DNA of 64,000 nucleotides from positions 1 through 64,000 of the forward strand of contig NZ_RBCJ01000002.1 of assembly GCF_003626755.1 (NCBI RefSeq). The letters are read 5' to 3'. A program made the position numbers and the translations under genes. The DNA is from Ulvibacterium marinum (lineage in GTDB: Bacteria > Bacteroidota > Bacteroidia > Flavobacteriales > Flavobacteriaceae). Positions 43,517 to 52,904 of this stretch are shown here, piece by piece (within the stretch, counting starts at the first letter, position 1; every line of letters starts with the position of its first letter). The notes under the pieces are model-generated. The model saw only the letters and a program-made list of their open reading frames with translations, ran no database searches and was not told the origin of the DNA.

Positions 43517-44524
43517 ATGAAGACCATAAAAATAGCACTTATCGGTGCAGGCTATATCGCGGACTACCATATCCGTGGCCTTCAGTGTGTTCCAGAAGTT
43601 GAAATTGTGGCCGTTGTGGCAAGAACCAATGAAAGTGCCCAAAAGTTTGCACTTAAATACGGTGTTGCGTATTCGTATAGCGATGTTTCAAAGGTTGCAA
43701 ATGACCCCAACATTGATGGAGTAATTATATCCACCCCCAACCAATTTCACGCACCCTATGCCTTGGATTGTCTAAAAAACGGGAAAGCCGTTTTTCTTGA
43801 AAAACCAATGGGAATCAATGCCCAAGAAGGAAGGCAAATTGGCAAGGTTGCCAAGGAATATGGCCAATTGGTCATGGTAGGCCATATGTGGCGGTTTGAT
43901 ACGGATACGGATTATGTAAAAGACGCCGTAGCTTCGGGAAAACTTGGAAAAATCTTTAAGACCAAGGGATATGGCATTCATGAGAATTGGGGGCCCTCAG
44001 GATGGTTTACAAAAAAAGAATTAGCCGGCGGTGGGGCTTTGGCGGATATGGGCGTGCATGCCATTGATTCCATACGCTACGTGCTTGGGGATCCCAAACC
44101 TGTAAAGGTCTACGCAAGAATTGCCACGAATTTCGGGGAATATGATGTGGACGATACCGGAATTTTGGTCATTACTTGGGATAATGGAACGGAAAGTATC
44201 ATTGAAAGCGGTTGGTGGCACCCGCATATGGACGGGCCAGAGGCCGGGGCCGGGGTCTTTGGGACCAAGGGATACGCCAGTTTATTCCCTACTTTTTTGA
44301 AAATCACAAAGGGGGAGGAATCGTTTGAGAAAATTGTACCGGATCTTCCGAAGCGTGAAGAACATTGCGACCAGATTATCTATACCCGGCAAATGGAACA
44401 TTTTGTTGAATGTATTAGAAATAAGGAAACCCCTGTTCCCGGTATTCTGGAGGGTCAGATAGTACTGGATATTGTGGATGCGGCGTATGAGTCTGCAAAG
44501 ACCGGGGAAGTGGTCCATCTTTAA
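43517..44524 (+). CDS. Gfo/Idh/MocA-family dehydrogenase (inositol dehydrogenase-like)
   Basis: 335 aa. ATG 43517 was chosen; the longer frame back to 43427 would overlap the phosphodiesterase gene by 89 bases and adds a non-family leader. The Rossmann site ALIGAGYIADYHIRG opens the protein, the EKP lysine motif is at 95-97, and GGGALADMGVHAIDSIRY holds the substrate-side His and Asp. There is no signal, so it is cytoplasmic. Typical of myo-inositol/glucose-type NAD-dependent dehydrogenases. It closes the operon 36817-44524 and could supply or use the keto sugar of the aminotransferase. Confidence 0.85.
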   Translation: MKTIKIALIGAGYIADYHIRGLQCVPEVEIVAVVARTNESAQKFALKYGVAYSYSDVSKVANDPNIDGVIISTPNQFHAPYALDCLKNGKAVFLEKPMGINAQEGRQIGKVAKEYGQLVMVGHMWRFDTDTDYVKDAVASGKLGKIFKTKGYGIHENWGPSGWFTKKELAGGGALADMGVHAIDSIRYVLGDPKPVKVYARIATNFGEYDVDDTGILVITWDNGTESIIESGWWHPHMDGPEAGAGVFGTKGYASLFPTFLKITKGEESFEKIVPDLPKREEHCDQIIYTRQMEHFVECIRNKETPVPGILEGQIVLDIVDAAYESAKTGEVVHL

Positions 44525-44538
44525 ATGTGTTCCAGTGA

Positions 44539-44547
44539 CCCCCCCCC
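44539..44547. repeat. Poly-C tract of nine bases
   Basis: Nine consecutive C lie in the 71-base gap between the convergent genes ending at 44524 and 44596. It is a slippage-prone homopolymer but does not lie in a gene or an evident promoter. Confidence 0.8.
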
Positions 44548-44595
44548 ATTTGGATCCATAGATTTTTAATCAATCCTTAATGAGCCAATAGGCCT

Positions 44596-45765
44596 TTACT
44601 TTTCAGGCAATTGCTCCAGTAGAAAGCGTTTTAGATTCTCGCCCATAACAGCTCGGATTTCCGTTTCCGTAAAGCCTTGGTCAACCATTTCCTGTACGAT
44701 CAAAGGTAATCCGGTAACATCGATAGGTGTTGTGGCAGCGCCTTCAAAATCCGAACCTAGGGCCACATATTTTATGCCTACCAGGTCGCGCACATATTTC
44801 ATTGCGTCTACAATGTCCTTGACCTCGCCTGCGATGGCCCCTTTAAAAAAACCGATACCAATAAGACCATCTGATGCCGCAATACTCTTAATCTGGTCAT
44901 CCGATAAATTACGGGGACTGTCCTTGGTTCCCTTTACGCCCGTATGTGATACCAAGGTAGGTTTTGTGGTGAGATCTAGGATGTCATTAATCATTTTGGG
45001 AGAAACATGGGCCAGGTCGATGATCATGTTCAGTCGATCCATCTCCTTGATTACGGCCCGACCAAAATCGGTTAACCCTTCCCCGGATATTCCGTGGGCC
45101 GACCCTCCAAGCTCGTTATCAAAAAAATGGGTAGGAGCCATCATTCGTACCCCTTCGTCATAGAGTTTTTGTACATTTTCCAATTTGCCTTCCAGGCAAT
45201 GTGCCCCTTCTATTCCTAAAAATCCACCGATGATCGATGGATCGGCCTTCCTCAAGGCGATGAGGCGTTTAAGGTCGTTTTGGGAGGTTACCACCATGAA
45301 TTTCTCGTCGTACGCTTCGGAATACCCATGTAAGGACCTTGCTTGATATTCCGCTCGGTTGTACAGGCTAAACCATTTACCGGGTCCCCTTCCCTGTAAA
45401 AAATTAAGCAAGGTAATCATATCAAAAGTATCCCCGCTATTCTCCCGAAAGTTCTGGCCTTTTGGCGATTTGGTGACTATGGTAAATGCCTGCAGGGCCA
45501 TATTTGCCTCTTGCATCCTGGGAAAATCAAAATGGGCAAAGTCTACCCTGCGCGTCATATCGCGATCCCAAAGCAGGGCATCGCAATGCAGGTCACCTAT
45601 AAAATCAAGGGAATCGTAAAGCCTTTGGGTCTCCGGGCTTACCATTATGGCGTTAGTGTATTGTACGGGGTTCGTATCCTTCTCCAAGAGCACCGGTGCG
45701 ATCAAAACAGCCAATAGGTAAATAAGCAACAGGGAACCTAAAATGTACCTTAATTTTTTTTTCAT
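44596..45765 (-). CDS. Membrane dipeptidase (renal dipeptidase family, M19)
   Basis: 389 aa with an N-terminal hydrophobic segment (about 7-27) that anchors it or acts as signal. Zinc-site motifs: DFIGDLHCDALLW (His, Asp), GIEGAH with bridging Glu, IDLAHVSP with His, SHTGVKG, and GSDFEGA. M19 enzymes hydrolyse dipeptides, including D-amino-acid ones, in the periplasm. It is a single-gene leftward unit, convergent with the Gfo/Idh operon; a metabolic link to the glycan locus is not apparent unless the substrate is a glycopeptide. Confidence 0.85.
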   Translation of the reverse strand: MKKKLRYILGSLLLIYLLAVLIAPVLLEKDTNPVQYTNAIMVSPETQRLYDSLDFIGDLHCDALLWDRDMTRRVDFAHFDFPRMQEANMALQAFTIVTKSPKGQNFRENSGDTFDMITLLNFLQGRGPGKWFSLYNRAEYQARSLHGYSEAYDEKFMVVTSQNDLKRLIALRKADPSIIGGFLGIEGAHCLEGKLENVQKLYDEGVRMMAPTHFFDNELGGSAHGISGEGLTDFGRAVIKEMDRLNMIIDLAHVSPKMINDILDLTTKPTLVSHTGVKGTKDSPRNLSDDQIKSIAASDGLIGIGFFKGAIAGEVKDIVDAMKYVRDLVGIKYVALGSDFEGAATTPIDVTGLPLIVQEMVDQGFTETEIRAVMGENLKRFLLEQLPEK

Positions 45766-46015
45766 GATATGGGATATTTAATCGGAGTTTTGGAGCTTTT
45801 TATAAACTTATCTTTTTCGTTAATAGGAGGTAGGAAGGAGAACGTAAGGTACGAATGGTAGACCACTATTTTAAAACAGTGGAGAAGTTACGCATAGTAT
45901 GCGGTTTAAAAAAACAACTGACTCCCCAATCCTGGTTTATAATAGCAACTATCGCTACATTTTGTAATTTCGGCAAGGATACGGTCTTACGAGTACTTCA
46001 AAGTAGAAATCAACC

Positions 46016-46657
46016 ATGATAACAACCATAATTTTTGATATGAACGGCGTAATAACCGATGATGAAGATTGTCATGAATTGGCCACAAAAAAAGCATTTG
46101 ACCAAGTGGGTGTTGCGGTAACCCCGGAAATCTATAGAACGTTCTTTTTAGGAAGACCGGATACTACGGCATTTAGAGAGTTGTTCACGGAATTTCAAGT
46201 CAAGGAAAGGACAATAGAAGATCTAATTTCAATAAAGACGCTATTGTATTTAGAATTAATTAAGGATAACTTAGAAATATATCCAGGTGTAGTCCAATTG
46301 ATTCATAGCCTACATCCAAGATACACTTTGGCGCTTACCACCAGTTCTACCTTTGCGGAGATGAGCACGGTTATGGATAAACTTCAGATAGGAGAATTTT
46401 TTAAAGCAAAAGTCACTGCGGAAAATGTACGGCGGGGCAAACCTGATCCGGAACCCTATCTTTTAACTGCCAAACGGCTGGGAGTAGATTGCCAAAATTG
46501 CCTGGTCATCGAGGATTCCGAAAATGGGGTACGATCGGCAAAAGCAGCAGGGATGCAGTGTATTGCAATTACAAATACTGAAAAAGCCTCTAATCTTCAA
46601 CTCGCGAATCATATAGTGGATCACTATTCAGAAATTACGGATATTCTTTTAAAATGA
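46016..46657 (+). CDS. HAD hydrolase (beta-phosphoglucomutase/phosphatase type) with altered active site
   Basis: 213 aa, cytoplasmic HAD of subfamily I with a helical cap. Nucleophile Asp 8 is in IIFDMNGVITDDE. The usual Asp two residues on is Asn 10, which should weaken the acid/base step of classical phosphatases and mutases. The other motifs are intact: TTSSTF (motif II), the Lys of GKPDP (motif III) and EDSENG (motif IV). It stands alone between a dipeptidase gene and an ABC-ATPase pseudogene. Its role might be dephosphorylation or isomerisation of a sugar phosphate in the locus; the N10 change argues for checking this. Confidence 0.75.
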   Translation: MITTIIFDMNGVITDDEDCHELATKKAFDQVGVAVTPEIYRTFFLGRPDTTAFRELFTEFQVKERTIEDLISIKTLLYLELIKDNLEIYPGVVQLIHSLHPRYTLALTTSSTFAEMSTVMDKLQIGEFFKAKVTAENVRRGKPDPEPYLLTAKRLGVDCQNCLVIEDSENGVRSAKAAGMQCIAITNTEKASNLQLANHIVDHYSEITDILLK

Positions 46658-46659
46658 GG

Positions 46660-46975
46660 AATCTTTAGGTATTTGTCCTTGACTAGAGCTCTATGCATTC
46701 GAATACGATTTGACCGTCGAACAAAATTAATCACATGATGTGCTGAGTGCGATTCTCGATGGGAATAGGTAACCATGATTATGGTAGTACCCTCTTGATT
46801 CAATTGGGTCAACAGGTTCATGACCTCGACGCCGTTTTTAGAGTCAAGGTTGCCAGTGGGCTCATCGGCAAGTATTAACTTGAGATTGGTTGCCACGACC
46901 CGATAAATGGCCACACGCCGTTGTTGCTCTCCGGATAACTGGTGGAGATAGTGCTTTTACGGCATCCGATTTTCA
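46660..46975 (-). pseudogene. ABC-transporter ATPase fragment (LolD/MacB-like)
   Basis: On the minus strand a segment reads HQLSGEQQRR (ABC signature, with one Gly lost), then LKLILADEPTGNLDS (Walker B and D-loop), and TTIIMVTYSH, where the H-loop His is Tyr. Upstream, the Walker A half is absent and a stop sits directly before KHYLHQL. This is the decayed second half of a LolD/MacB-type lipoprotein or macrolide exporter ATPase. The 3' end runs into the antisense of the HAD gene. Confidence 0.7.
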
Positions 46976-47186
46976 TTCGTCCCAAAACCTTATGTTCAGA
47001 TGGTTTCTTTTGAGTTTTTGTAGTACTTACATGAGTAGGGAATATCACATTAAATACTTATCTTATAACTTTCAAAATAGGCGCTAATCCATAAAAAATT
47101 CTTTTGGACACAACCTAGGAGATCGTTGAAACCAAGGAGTTCAGGTCGGCGGGTTTTTATGTATCCTTCGAATAATTGTTTAAAAT

Positions 47187-47759
47187 TTGGAAAACCTCAA
47201 GAACAAAATTCTATCCTTTACCCATGTCGATGCGGCTGAGATAGATTATCTCTTCCAGTTCTACAGAAAGATTCGACTAAAAAAAGGAGAGACCCTTATC
47301 CGTCCCGGAGAAGAGGCACATAGTTTTTATTATTTAAATACCGGTTGCATTAACTATTACAAAATTGAGGAGGGCGAGGTTAGAGTACTTGAATTCTACA
47401 CGGAAGACGTTTTTTTTGCCGATTTGTATGCTTATGTATTGAACAAACCGACCACTTCTTTTTTACAGGCCACAGAGGATACGCTGGTTTATGCTATAGA
47501 TAAGGCCGATGTGGAACACTGTTTTAGAAAATCCCATCAATTGGAAAGATTTGGGAGGTTGTCCATGCAAGATGCATTTGTAAGGACCTTTACACGTGTG
47601 GAGCGATTGAACAACAGAACCAATGAAGAACGCTACCTTAGGCTTTTACGCAAACGTCCCGAGCTTTTTCAACGGGTTCCTCAATACCTAATTGCTTCGT
47701 ATTTGGGCCTAACACCTGTTGGCCTTTCAAAAATTAAAAAACGGCTGGTAAAGAGCTGA
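47187..47759 (+). CDS. Crp/Fnr-family transcriptional regulator (TTG start)
   Basis: 190 aa. The cyclic-nucleotide-type effector domain (GETLIRPGEEAHSFYYLNTG) is followed by a C-terminal helix-turn-helix (YLIASYLGLTPVGLSKIKKR). An in-frame stop TAA lies at 47181-47183, and no ATG exists before residue 120 or so, so TTG 47187 is the only reasonable start. Such Bacteroidota regulators often lack classical cAMP-binding residues. It lies 96 bases upstream of the first acyl-CoA dehydrogenase on the same strand and probably controls that cluster; the effector is unknown. Confidence 0.8.
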   Translation: MENLKNKILSFTHVDAAEIDYLFQFYRKIRLKKGETLIRPGEEAHSFYYLNTGCINYYKIEEGEVRVLEFYTEDVFFADLYAYVLNKPTTSFLQATEDTLVYAIDKADVEHCFRKSHQLERFGRLSMQDAFVRTFTRVERLNNRTNEERYLRLLRKRPELFQRVPQYLIASYLGLTPVGLSKIKKRLVKS

Positions 47760-47855
47760 TGGTTATGGCCTATCTACGGTTTTATTAAACAGGTTTAATG
47801 ATTTTGAACCAGTATTACCTTTATCTTAGAAAACAGAATTTAAAACCGGAAAAGT

Positions 47856-49667
47856 ATGGCACAGCAATATGTTGACATGGATACCCTAAAATTTTTGTTG
47901 TATAGGGTACATGACCTTCAAACTGTCCTGGACCAGGCCCGTTATGCCGATTACGACCAAGCCTCTGTGGATCTTTTTTTGAACGCTACCAAAGACTTTT
48001 CGGATAAGGAACTGTTTCCTTTTTTTCGTGAAATGGATGCGGCCCCGGCCCATTTTAAGGAGGGTGAAATCATAGTGCACCCACAGGTGGAAAAATACAT
48101 GAAAAAGGCCGGTGAAATGGGCCTTATTGCTGCTTTGTTCGATTATGAGGTAGGAGGGTTGCAAATGCCGAATACTGTAGTGTCCGCCGCAGCCTATATT
48201 CAGGAGACTGCCAACAACCATCTACCCGGTTATGTGGGGTTGACCAATGGGGCCGCGGAGTTGATCATACACTTTGGCAGTAAGGCGCTGAACGAAACTT
48301 ATGTGCCAAAAATGCTAACGGGTGATTGGGGTGGTACCATGTGCCTTACAGAACCCCAGGCAGGCAGTTCCTTGTCGGATATTATCACGGTGGCCGAACA
48401 GGCAGAGGATGGCTATACCATCTCCGGACAAAAAATATTCATATCTGGGGGCGATTATCGGGAAGCCGAAAATATTGTCCATCTGGTATTGGCACGGATT
48501 AAGGGTGCTCCTGCCGGTACCAAGGGAATATCCCTCTTTGTAGTACCTAAAAAACGGAGAACCGAGAACGGGGACCTAATATCCAATGATGTAAATACGG
48601 TAGGTGATTTCCAGAAAATGGGCCAAAAAGGATATTGTACCACGCATCTTTCCTTTGGGGATGAAAAGGATTGTAAAGGATGGCTAGTAGGGGAGGCCAA
48701 CCAGGGTTTAAAATATATGTTCATGATGATGAACGGGGCCCGGATTGCCGTGGGCCGCGGCGCGGCCGCAATCACCATGGCGGCGTATCAAGCGTCCTTG
48801 GCCTATGCCAAGGAAAGGCCACAAGGACGTAGTCTGACCCGCACAGGAAAAAAAGATGTTTCCCAGGAGCAGACCTTGATTATTAACCACCCGGATGTAA
48901 AACGCATGTTGTTGTTCCAAAAGGTGGTTTCCGAAGGGGCCTTGAGTCTGGTGTTGTTGACGGCTAAGTATCATGACCTCTCCACTACCCATGCAGACCC
49001 CAAAGAGCGGGAGAAGTATCTGTTGTTATTGGAAATGCTTACCCCCATTGTTAAGACTTATCCTTCGGAAATGGGCTCCGTTTCGGTGAGCAACGGCCTT
49101 CAAGTACTTGGAGGATACGGATTTTGCACCGATTTTATTCTACAGCAATATTTTAGGGACATTCGTATTTTTCCAATTTATGAAGGTACTACAGGTATCC
49201 AATCCCTTGATCTTTTGGGAAGGAAAGTCACCATGGAGAATGGGAAGGGGGTTCTGCTTTTGTCCGAGGAGATTGGAAAAACGATCAGGGAGGCTTTGGG
49301 CATTGATACCCTCGCGCCCTACGCCAAACAGTTGAGCGGTAAACTGGAACTTTCCCAAGAAGTGCTTCAGTTTCTTATTCCATTTGTCAAAAAGGGAGAT
49401 TACCAGCGTTTCCTATCTGATGCTACTGTATTTATGGAGTTTTTCGGGAATATTGTCGTAGGCTGGTTGTGGCTGAATATCTCCATCCAGGCGGAAAAAG
49501 CTTTGGTGTCAGGAGAAACACAGTATACAGGGGATTTTTATACCAGTAAGATTCATGCCATGAAGTTTTACTTTAAATACGAACTACCAAAAACTACGGC
49601 ACTTGCCGAGATTTTAACAAATAAAGAGGTACTCACTGTAGCTGAGGAAAATTCATGGTTTGCATAA
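47856..49667 (+). CDS. Acyl-CoA dehydrogenase, long type with C-terminal extension
   Basis: 603 aa; about 200 more than classical ACADs, as in the FadE5-like group with a C-terminal helical domain. Landmarks: MCLTEPQAGSS (FAD and substrate loop), ISGGDYREAE, the mid-protein GARIAVGRGAAAI, VLGGYGFCTDF, and IYEGTTGIQ with the catalytic Glu. It makes trans-2-enoyl-CoA from acyl-CoA using FAD. It heads the plus-strand acyl-CoA cluster, directly downstream of the Crp/Fnr gene. Chain-length preference cannot be read. Confidence 0.88.
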   Translation: MAQQYVDMDTLKFLLYRVHDLQTVLDQARYADYDQASVDLFLNATKDFSDKELFPFFREMDAAPAHFKEGEIIVHPQVEKYMKKAGEMGLIAALFDYEVGGLQMPNTVVSAAAYIQETANNHLPGYVGLTNGAAELIIHFGSKALNETYVPKMLTGDWGGTMCLTEPQAGSSLSDIITVAEQAEDGYTISGQKIFISGGDYREAENIVHLVLARIKGAPAGTKGISLFVVPKKRRTENGDLISNDVNTVGDFQKMGQKGYCTTHLSFGDEKDCKGWLVGEANQGLKYMFMMMNGARIAVGRGAAAITMAAYQASLAYAKERPQGRSLTRTGKKDVSQEQTLIINHPDVKRMLLFQKVVSEGALSLVLLTAKYHDLSTTHADPKEREKYLLLLEMLTPIVKTYPSEMGSVSVSNGLQVLGGYGFCTDFILQQYFRDIRIFPIYEGTTGIQSLDLLGRKVTMENGKGVLLLSEEIGKTIREALGIDTLAPYAKQLSGKLELSQEVLQFLIPFVKKGDYQRFLSDATVFMEFFGNIVVGWLWLNISIQAEKALVSGETQYTGDFYTSKIHAMKFYFKYELPKTTALAEILTNKEVLTVAEENSWFA

Positions 49668-49736
49668 AGGGAACTGTGGAACGATCAGTTGAAAAAAGAG
49701 GGAGCCATTTTAAAGGCAACCAGCTAACAAGGAATT

Positions 49737-50513
49737 ATGGATAACATAAAAGCAAAATTCGATTTAAAGGGTAAAGTAGCCGTTGTAACGGGGTCGAGCA
49801 AGGGCATTGGAAAATCCATCGCGGGGGGCTTGGCCGAAAATGGGGCCAAGGTGGTGGTAAGTAGCAGAAAACAGGAAGCGGTGGATGTAGTTGCGGATGA
49901 GTTTAAAGCGGATGGTCTTGATGCTGTGGGTATACAATGCCATATTGGGGATTCCGAACAGCGGCAAGCCCTTATCGCCAAAACATTAGAGCAGTATGGT
50001 AGCATCGATATCCTGGTAAACAACGCGGCCATCAATCCGTATTATGGCCCCTTGGAAGGTTCGGATGAAAAGGTATTCGATAAAATAATGGAGGTGAACG
50101 TTAAAGCACCCTGGGTACTTTCTAACCTGGCCCTGCCCCATATGATAGAAAGAGGAGGTGGTAGCATCATCAATATATCCTCGGTAGAGGGCTTACGACC
50201 AGGGTTTGGTTTAGGGCTTTACAGTGCTACCAAATCCGCCTTGATTATGCTTACCAAGAATCAGGCAAAAGAATGGGGGCGCTATGGAGTAAGAGCCAAT
50301 GTATTGTGTCCGGGATTGATCAAAACCAAGTTCAGTGAAGGATTATGGACCAATGAAAATCTGGTCAGCGGATTTAAGAAGGCCCTGCCCTTGAACCGTA
50401 TAGCAGCGCCTGATGAAATGGCAGGTATAGTAATGCTTTTGGCTTCCGACGCCGGATCCTATATGACGGGAGGGGTATATGTGGCCGATGGGGGATATAT
50501 GATTTCGGGTTAG
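49737..50513 (+). CDS. SDR oxidoreductase (DHRS4-like)
   Basis: 258 aa. NAD(P) loop TGSSKGIGKS (18-27), NNAAINPYYG, catalytic Ser in NISSVEG, YSATKSAL (Tyr/Lys), and the C-terminal MTGGVYVADGGY. The NAAINPYYGPL stretch and SEGLWTN resemble the peroxisomal DHRS4 group, which oxidises or reduces hydroxy/oxo groups. It is between the two acyl-CoA dehydrogenases and probably converts a hydroxy-acyl intermediate. It starts 69 bases after the first dehydrogenase and ends 21 bases before the next gene. Confidence 0.85.
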   Translation: MDNIKAKFDLKGKVAVVTGSSKGIGKSIAGGLAENGAKVVVSSRKQEAVDVVADEFKADGLDAVGIQCHIGDSEQRQALIAKTLEQYGSIDILVNNAAINPYYGPLEGSDEKVFDKIMEVNVKAPWVLSNLALPHMIERGGGSIINISSVEGLRPGFGLGLYSATKSALIMLTKNQAKEWGRYGVRANVLCPGLIKTKFSEGLWTNENLVSGFKKALPLNRIAAPDEMAGIVMLLASDAGSYMTGGVYVADGGYMISG

Positions 50514-50534
50514 GTAGGGATAAACAACGTAAAT

Positions 50535-51752
50535 ATGAATTTTCAGCACAGCGAAAAGTCCATTGCGCTTCAAAAGCAATTAAAGCGTTTTATAGCAGAA
50601 CATATCCATCCCATTCAAGAGGAGGTGCAAGCATTTCATTTGGACCCTTCCAATGCCTGGAAAAAATGGCCCGGTCTTTATGGTTTAAAGGAAAAGGCTA
50701 AGGGGGAAGGATTGTGGAATTTGTTTTTACCCAAACCATATGGGGGTCTGAGCCCAGGGCTTACCAATTTGGAGTATGCCCCTCTGGCCGAGATTATGGG
50801 AAGAATCCCTTGGTCTTCCGAGGTCTTTAACTGTAGTGCGCCGGATACCGGAAACATGGAGGTTTTGGCGAAATATGGGAACCAGCAACAACAGGAAACA
50901 TGGTTGCGGCCGTTGATGAACGGCACTATACGATCTACCTTTTTGATGACCGAACCGGAGGTGGCCTCTTCCGACGCTACCAATATTGAAACGGCCATTG
51001 TTGCCGATGGCGATGATTATGTTATTATGGGAAGAAAATGGTGGGCATCCGGGGCTATGGACCCGCATTGTAGGATTGCTATTGTGATGGGGAAAACGGA
51101 TTTCAATGCACCAAGGCATGTACAACAAAGCATGGTCTTGGTTCCTCTGGACACCCCAGGGCTAAAAATAGAACGGCCCTTGTCCGTTTTTGGATATAAC
51201 GACTCCCCGGAAGGGCATGCGGAAATTGTTTTGGACAAGGTGCGGGTGCCCAAGGAAAATCTTTTGGTCGGTGAGGGCAAGGGATTTGAGATTGCCCAAG
51301 GGCGTCTGGGACCGGGAAGGGTACACCACTGTATGCGTTTGATAGGTATGGCGCAACACGCTTTGGAGTTAATGTCCCAAAGGGCCGTTGAAAGAAGTCC
51401 GTTCGGGAGATCTTTGGATACCTTTAGCAGTATCCGTCAGGAAATTGCCCGTTCGGCCTGTGAGATAGAACAAACGAGACTTTTGGTGCTCTCAGCGGCA
51501 GACAAAATGGATAGGGTAGGAAACAAGGAGGCCAAAGATCTCATTGCCATGATCAAGATCGTAGCACCCAATATGGCATTAAAGGTAATTGATAGGGCCA
51601 TACAGATTATGGGCGGTATGGGTGTCAGTGGGGATACCCCCCTAGCTTATTTTTATGCATCTGCCCGGACCTTACGATTGGCAGATGGGCCCGATGAGGT
51701 GCATCTAAGCCAATTGGGAAAAAGTACGATAAAAAAATACATAAAGACCTGA
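50535..51752 (+). CDS. ACAD10/11-like acyl-CoA dehydrogenase
   Basis: 405 aa. It matches the dehydrogenase half of ACAD10/ACAD11 very closely: [69 protein letters not shown], and [11 protein letters not shown], where the usual catalytic Glu is Asp, as in that group. In animals this half is fused to a kinase; here the kinase is the next gene, 2 bases on. In ACAD10/11 the reaction is thought to start from a phosphorylated 4-hydroxyacyl-CoA and end in enoyl-CoA. This gives the cluster a strong functional anchor. Confidence 0.9.
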   Translation: MNFQHSEKSIALQKQLKRFIAEHIHPIQEEVQAFHLDPSNAWKKWPGLYGLKEKAKGEGLWNLFLPKPYGGLSPGLTNLEYAPLAEIMGRIPWSSEVFNCSAPDTGNMEVLAKYGNQQQQETWLRPLMNGTIRSTFLMTEPEVASSDATNIETAIVADGDDYVIMGRKWWASGAMDPHCRIAIVMGKTDFNAPRHVQQSMVLVPLDTPGLKIERPLSVFGYNDSPEGHAEIVLDKVRVPKENLLVGEGKGFEIAQGRLGPGRVHHCMRLIGMAQHALELMSQRAVERSPFGRSLDTFSSIRQEIARSACEIEQTRLLVLSAADKMDRVGNKEAKDLIAMIKIVAPNMALKVIDRAIQIMGGMGVSGDTPLAYFYASARTLRLADGPDEVHLSQLGKSTIKKYIKT

Positions 51753-51754
51753 AC

Positions 51755-52834
51755 ATGTCGCACAAAGAGTTGACAAGGGCCGTTCGAAAAGGGGAGGAGA
51801 TCCATGAAGAAAATTTAAAACGATTCTTGAGGCAAGCGGGACTTTTGGATGATGAAAATAGCGAGCTTGTGGTACGCCAGTTTTATAATGGATATTCCAA
51901 TCTCACCTATCTCCTAAAAATTGAACAAAAGGAATATGTGCTTCGGCGCCCCCCCTTTTCTGCACCAAAACGAGGCCATGACATGGGCCGGGAATTTAAA
52001 GTGCTCTACCATTTGAACAAGGTATTCTCCAAAACCCCTCGGGCCTATGTCCATTGTGAGGATTTGGATGTACTGGGTGCGCCTTTTTATATAATGACCA
52101 AGGTAGAGGGTATAATTTTAACTGCCGGAGAGGCTAAAGAACGGAAGATATCACCCCCTGAATTTAGGACGATAGCAAATACTTGGTTAGACACCTTTGT
52201 GGAATTACACCAGGTAGATTATAAAACAGCTGGACTTGAAACTTTGGGAAGACCGGAGGGTTACGTAGAACGGCAGGTCATAAATTGGGGAAAGCAATAC
52301 CTTGCCGCAGCAACGGAAGAGGTTCCATCGGCATGGAAGGTAATGGCATGGATGGAGGAACGGCAGCCTAGGCAATATCAATATAGTTTGATCCATAATG
52401 ATTATAAGTACGATAACATCGTTTTCGAAAATGACCAATGGACAAGGGTAGCGGCCATATTGGACTGGGAAATGTGTACTCTGGGAGACCCCTTGATGGA
52501 TTTGGGAACTTCACTAGGGTATTGGACCACTTTGGATGACGCCGATTTTATGAGACACATGCTCCCTTCCCCAACGATGATGCAAGGCAACCCCTCCCGG
52601 ACAGAAATGGTACAGCAATATGCAGTAAAAAGCGGAAGGGAAATAGACAATTTGACCTTCTATTTTGCCTATGGGCTCTTTAAGGTCGCGGTTATCGCCC
52701 AACAAATCTATTACCGCTTTAAACATGGGCATACGACCGATCCGCGCTTTGCCCAACTAAACAGGGTTTCGGCCGTTTGCTGCGATACGGCCTGGCAGGC
52801 TATACAGAAAAATCGAATAGATGGGCTCTACTAA
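51755..52834 (+). CDS. APH-fold phosphotransferase (ACAD10/11 kinase-domain type)
   Basis: 359 aa. Aminoglycoside-phosphotransferase/choline-kinase fold: YVLRRPPF (Lys/Arg region), a lid, then HNDYKYDN (catalytic HxDxxxxN) and LDWEMCTLGDPLMDLG (metal Asp). It resembles the N-terminal kinase half of human ACAD11 and the LvaA-type phosphotransferase of Pseudomonas putida levulinate catabolism. It would phosphorylate a hydroxyacyl-CoA. It starts 2 bases after the ACAD10/11-like gene and is followed by the small DUF1330-like gene. Confidence 0.85.
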   Translation: MSHKELTRAVRKGEEIHEENLKRFLRQAGLLDDENSELVVRQFYNGYSNLTYLLKIEQKEYVLRRPPFSAPKRGHDMGREFKVLYHLNKVFSKTPRAYVHCEDLDVLGAPFYIMTKVEGIILTAGEAKERKISPPEFRTIANTWLDTFVELHQVDYKTAGLETLGRPEGYVERQVINWGKQYLAAATEEVPSAWKVMAWMEERQPRQYQYSLIHNDYKYDNIVFENDQWTRVAAILDWEMCTLGDPLMDLGTSLGYWTTLDDADFMRHMLPSPTMMQGNPSRTEMVQQYAVKSGREIDNLTFYFAYGLFKVAVIAQQIYYRFKHGHTTDPRFAQLNRVSAVCCDTAWQAIQKNRIDGLY

Positions 52835-52904
52835 GAGTGTAAGCCCAATGGAATAATACTATGGTAGAGCAAAAGTATCTAAGGTAAACCAGGAAAAATT
52901 TAAG

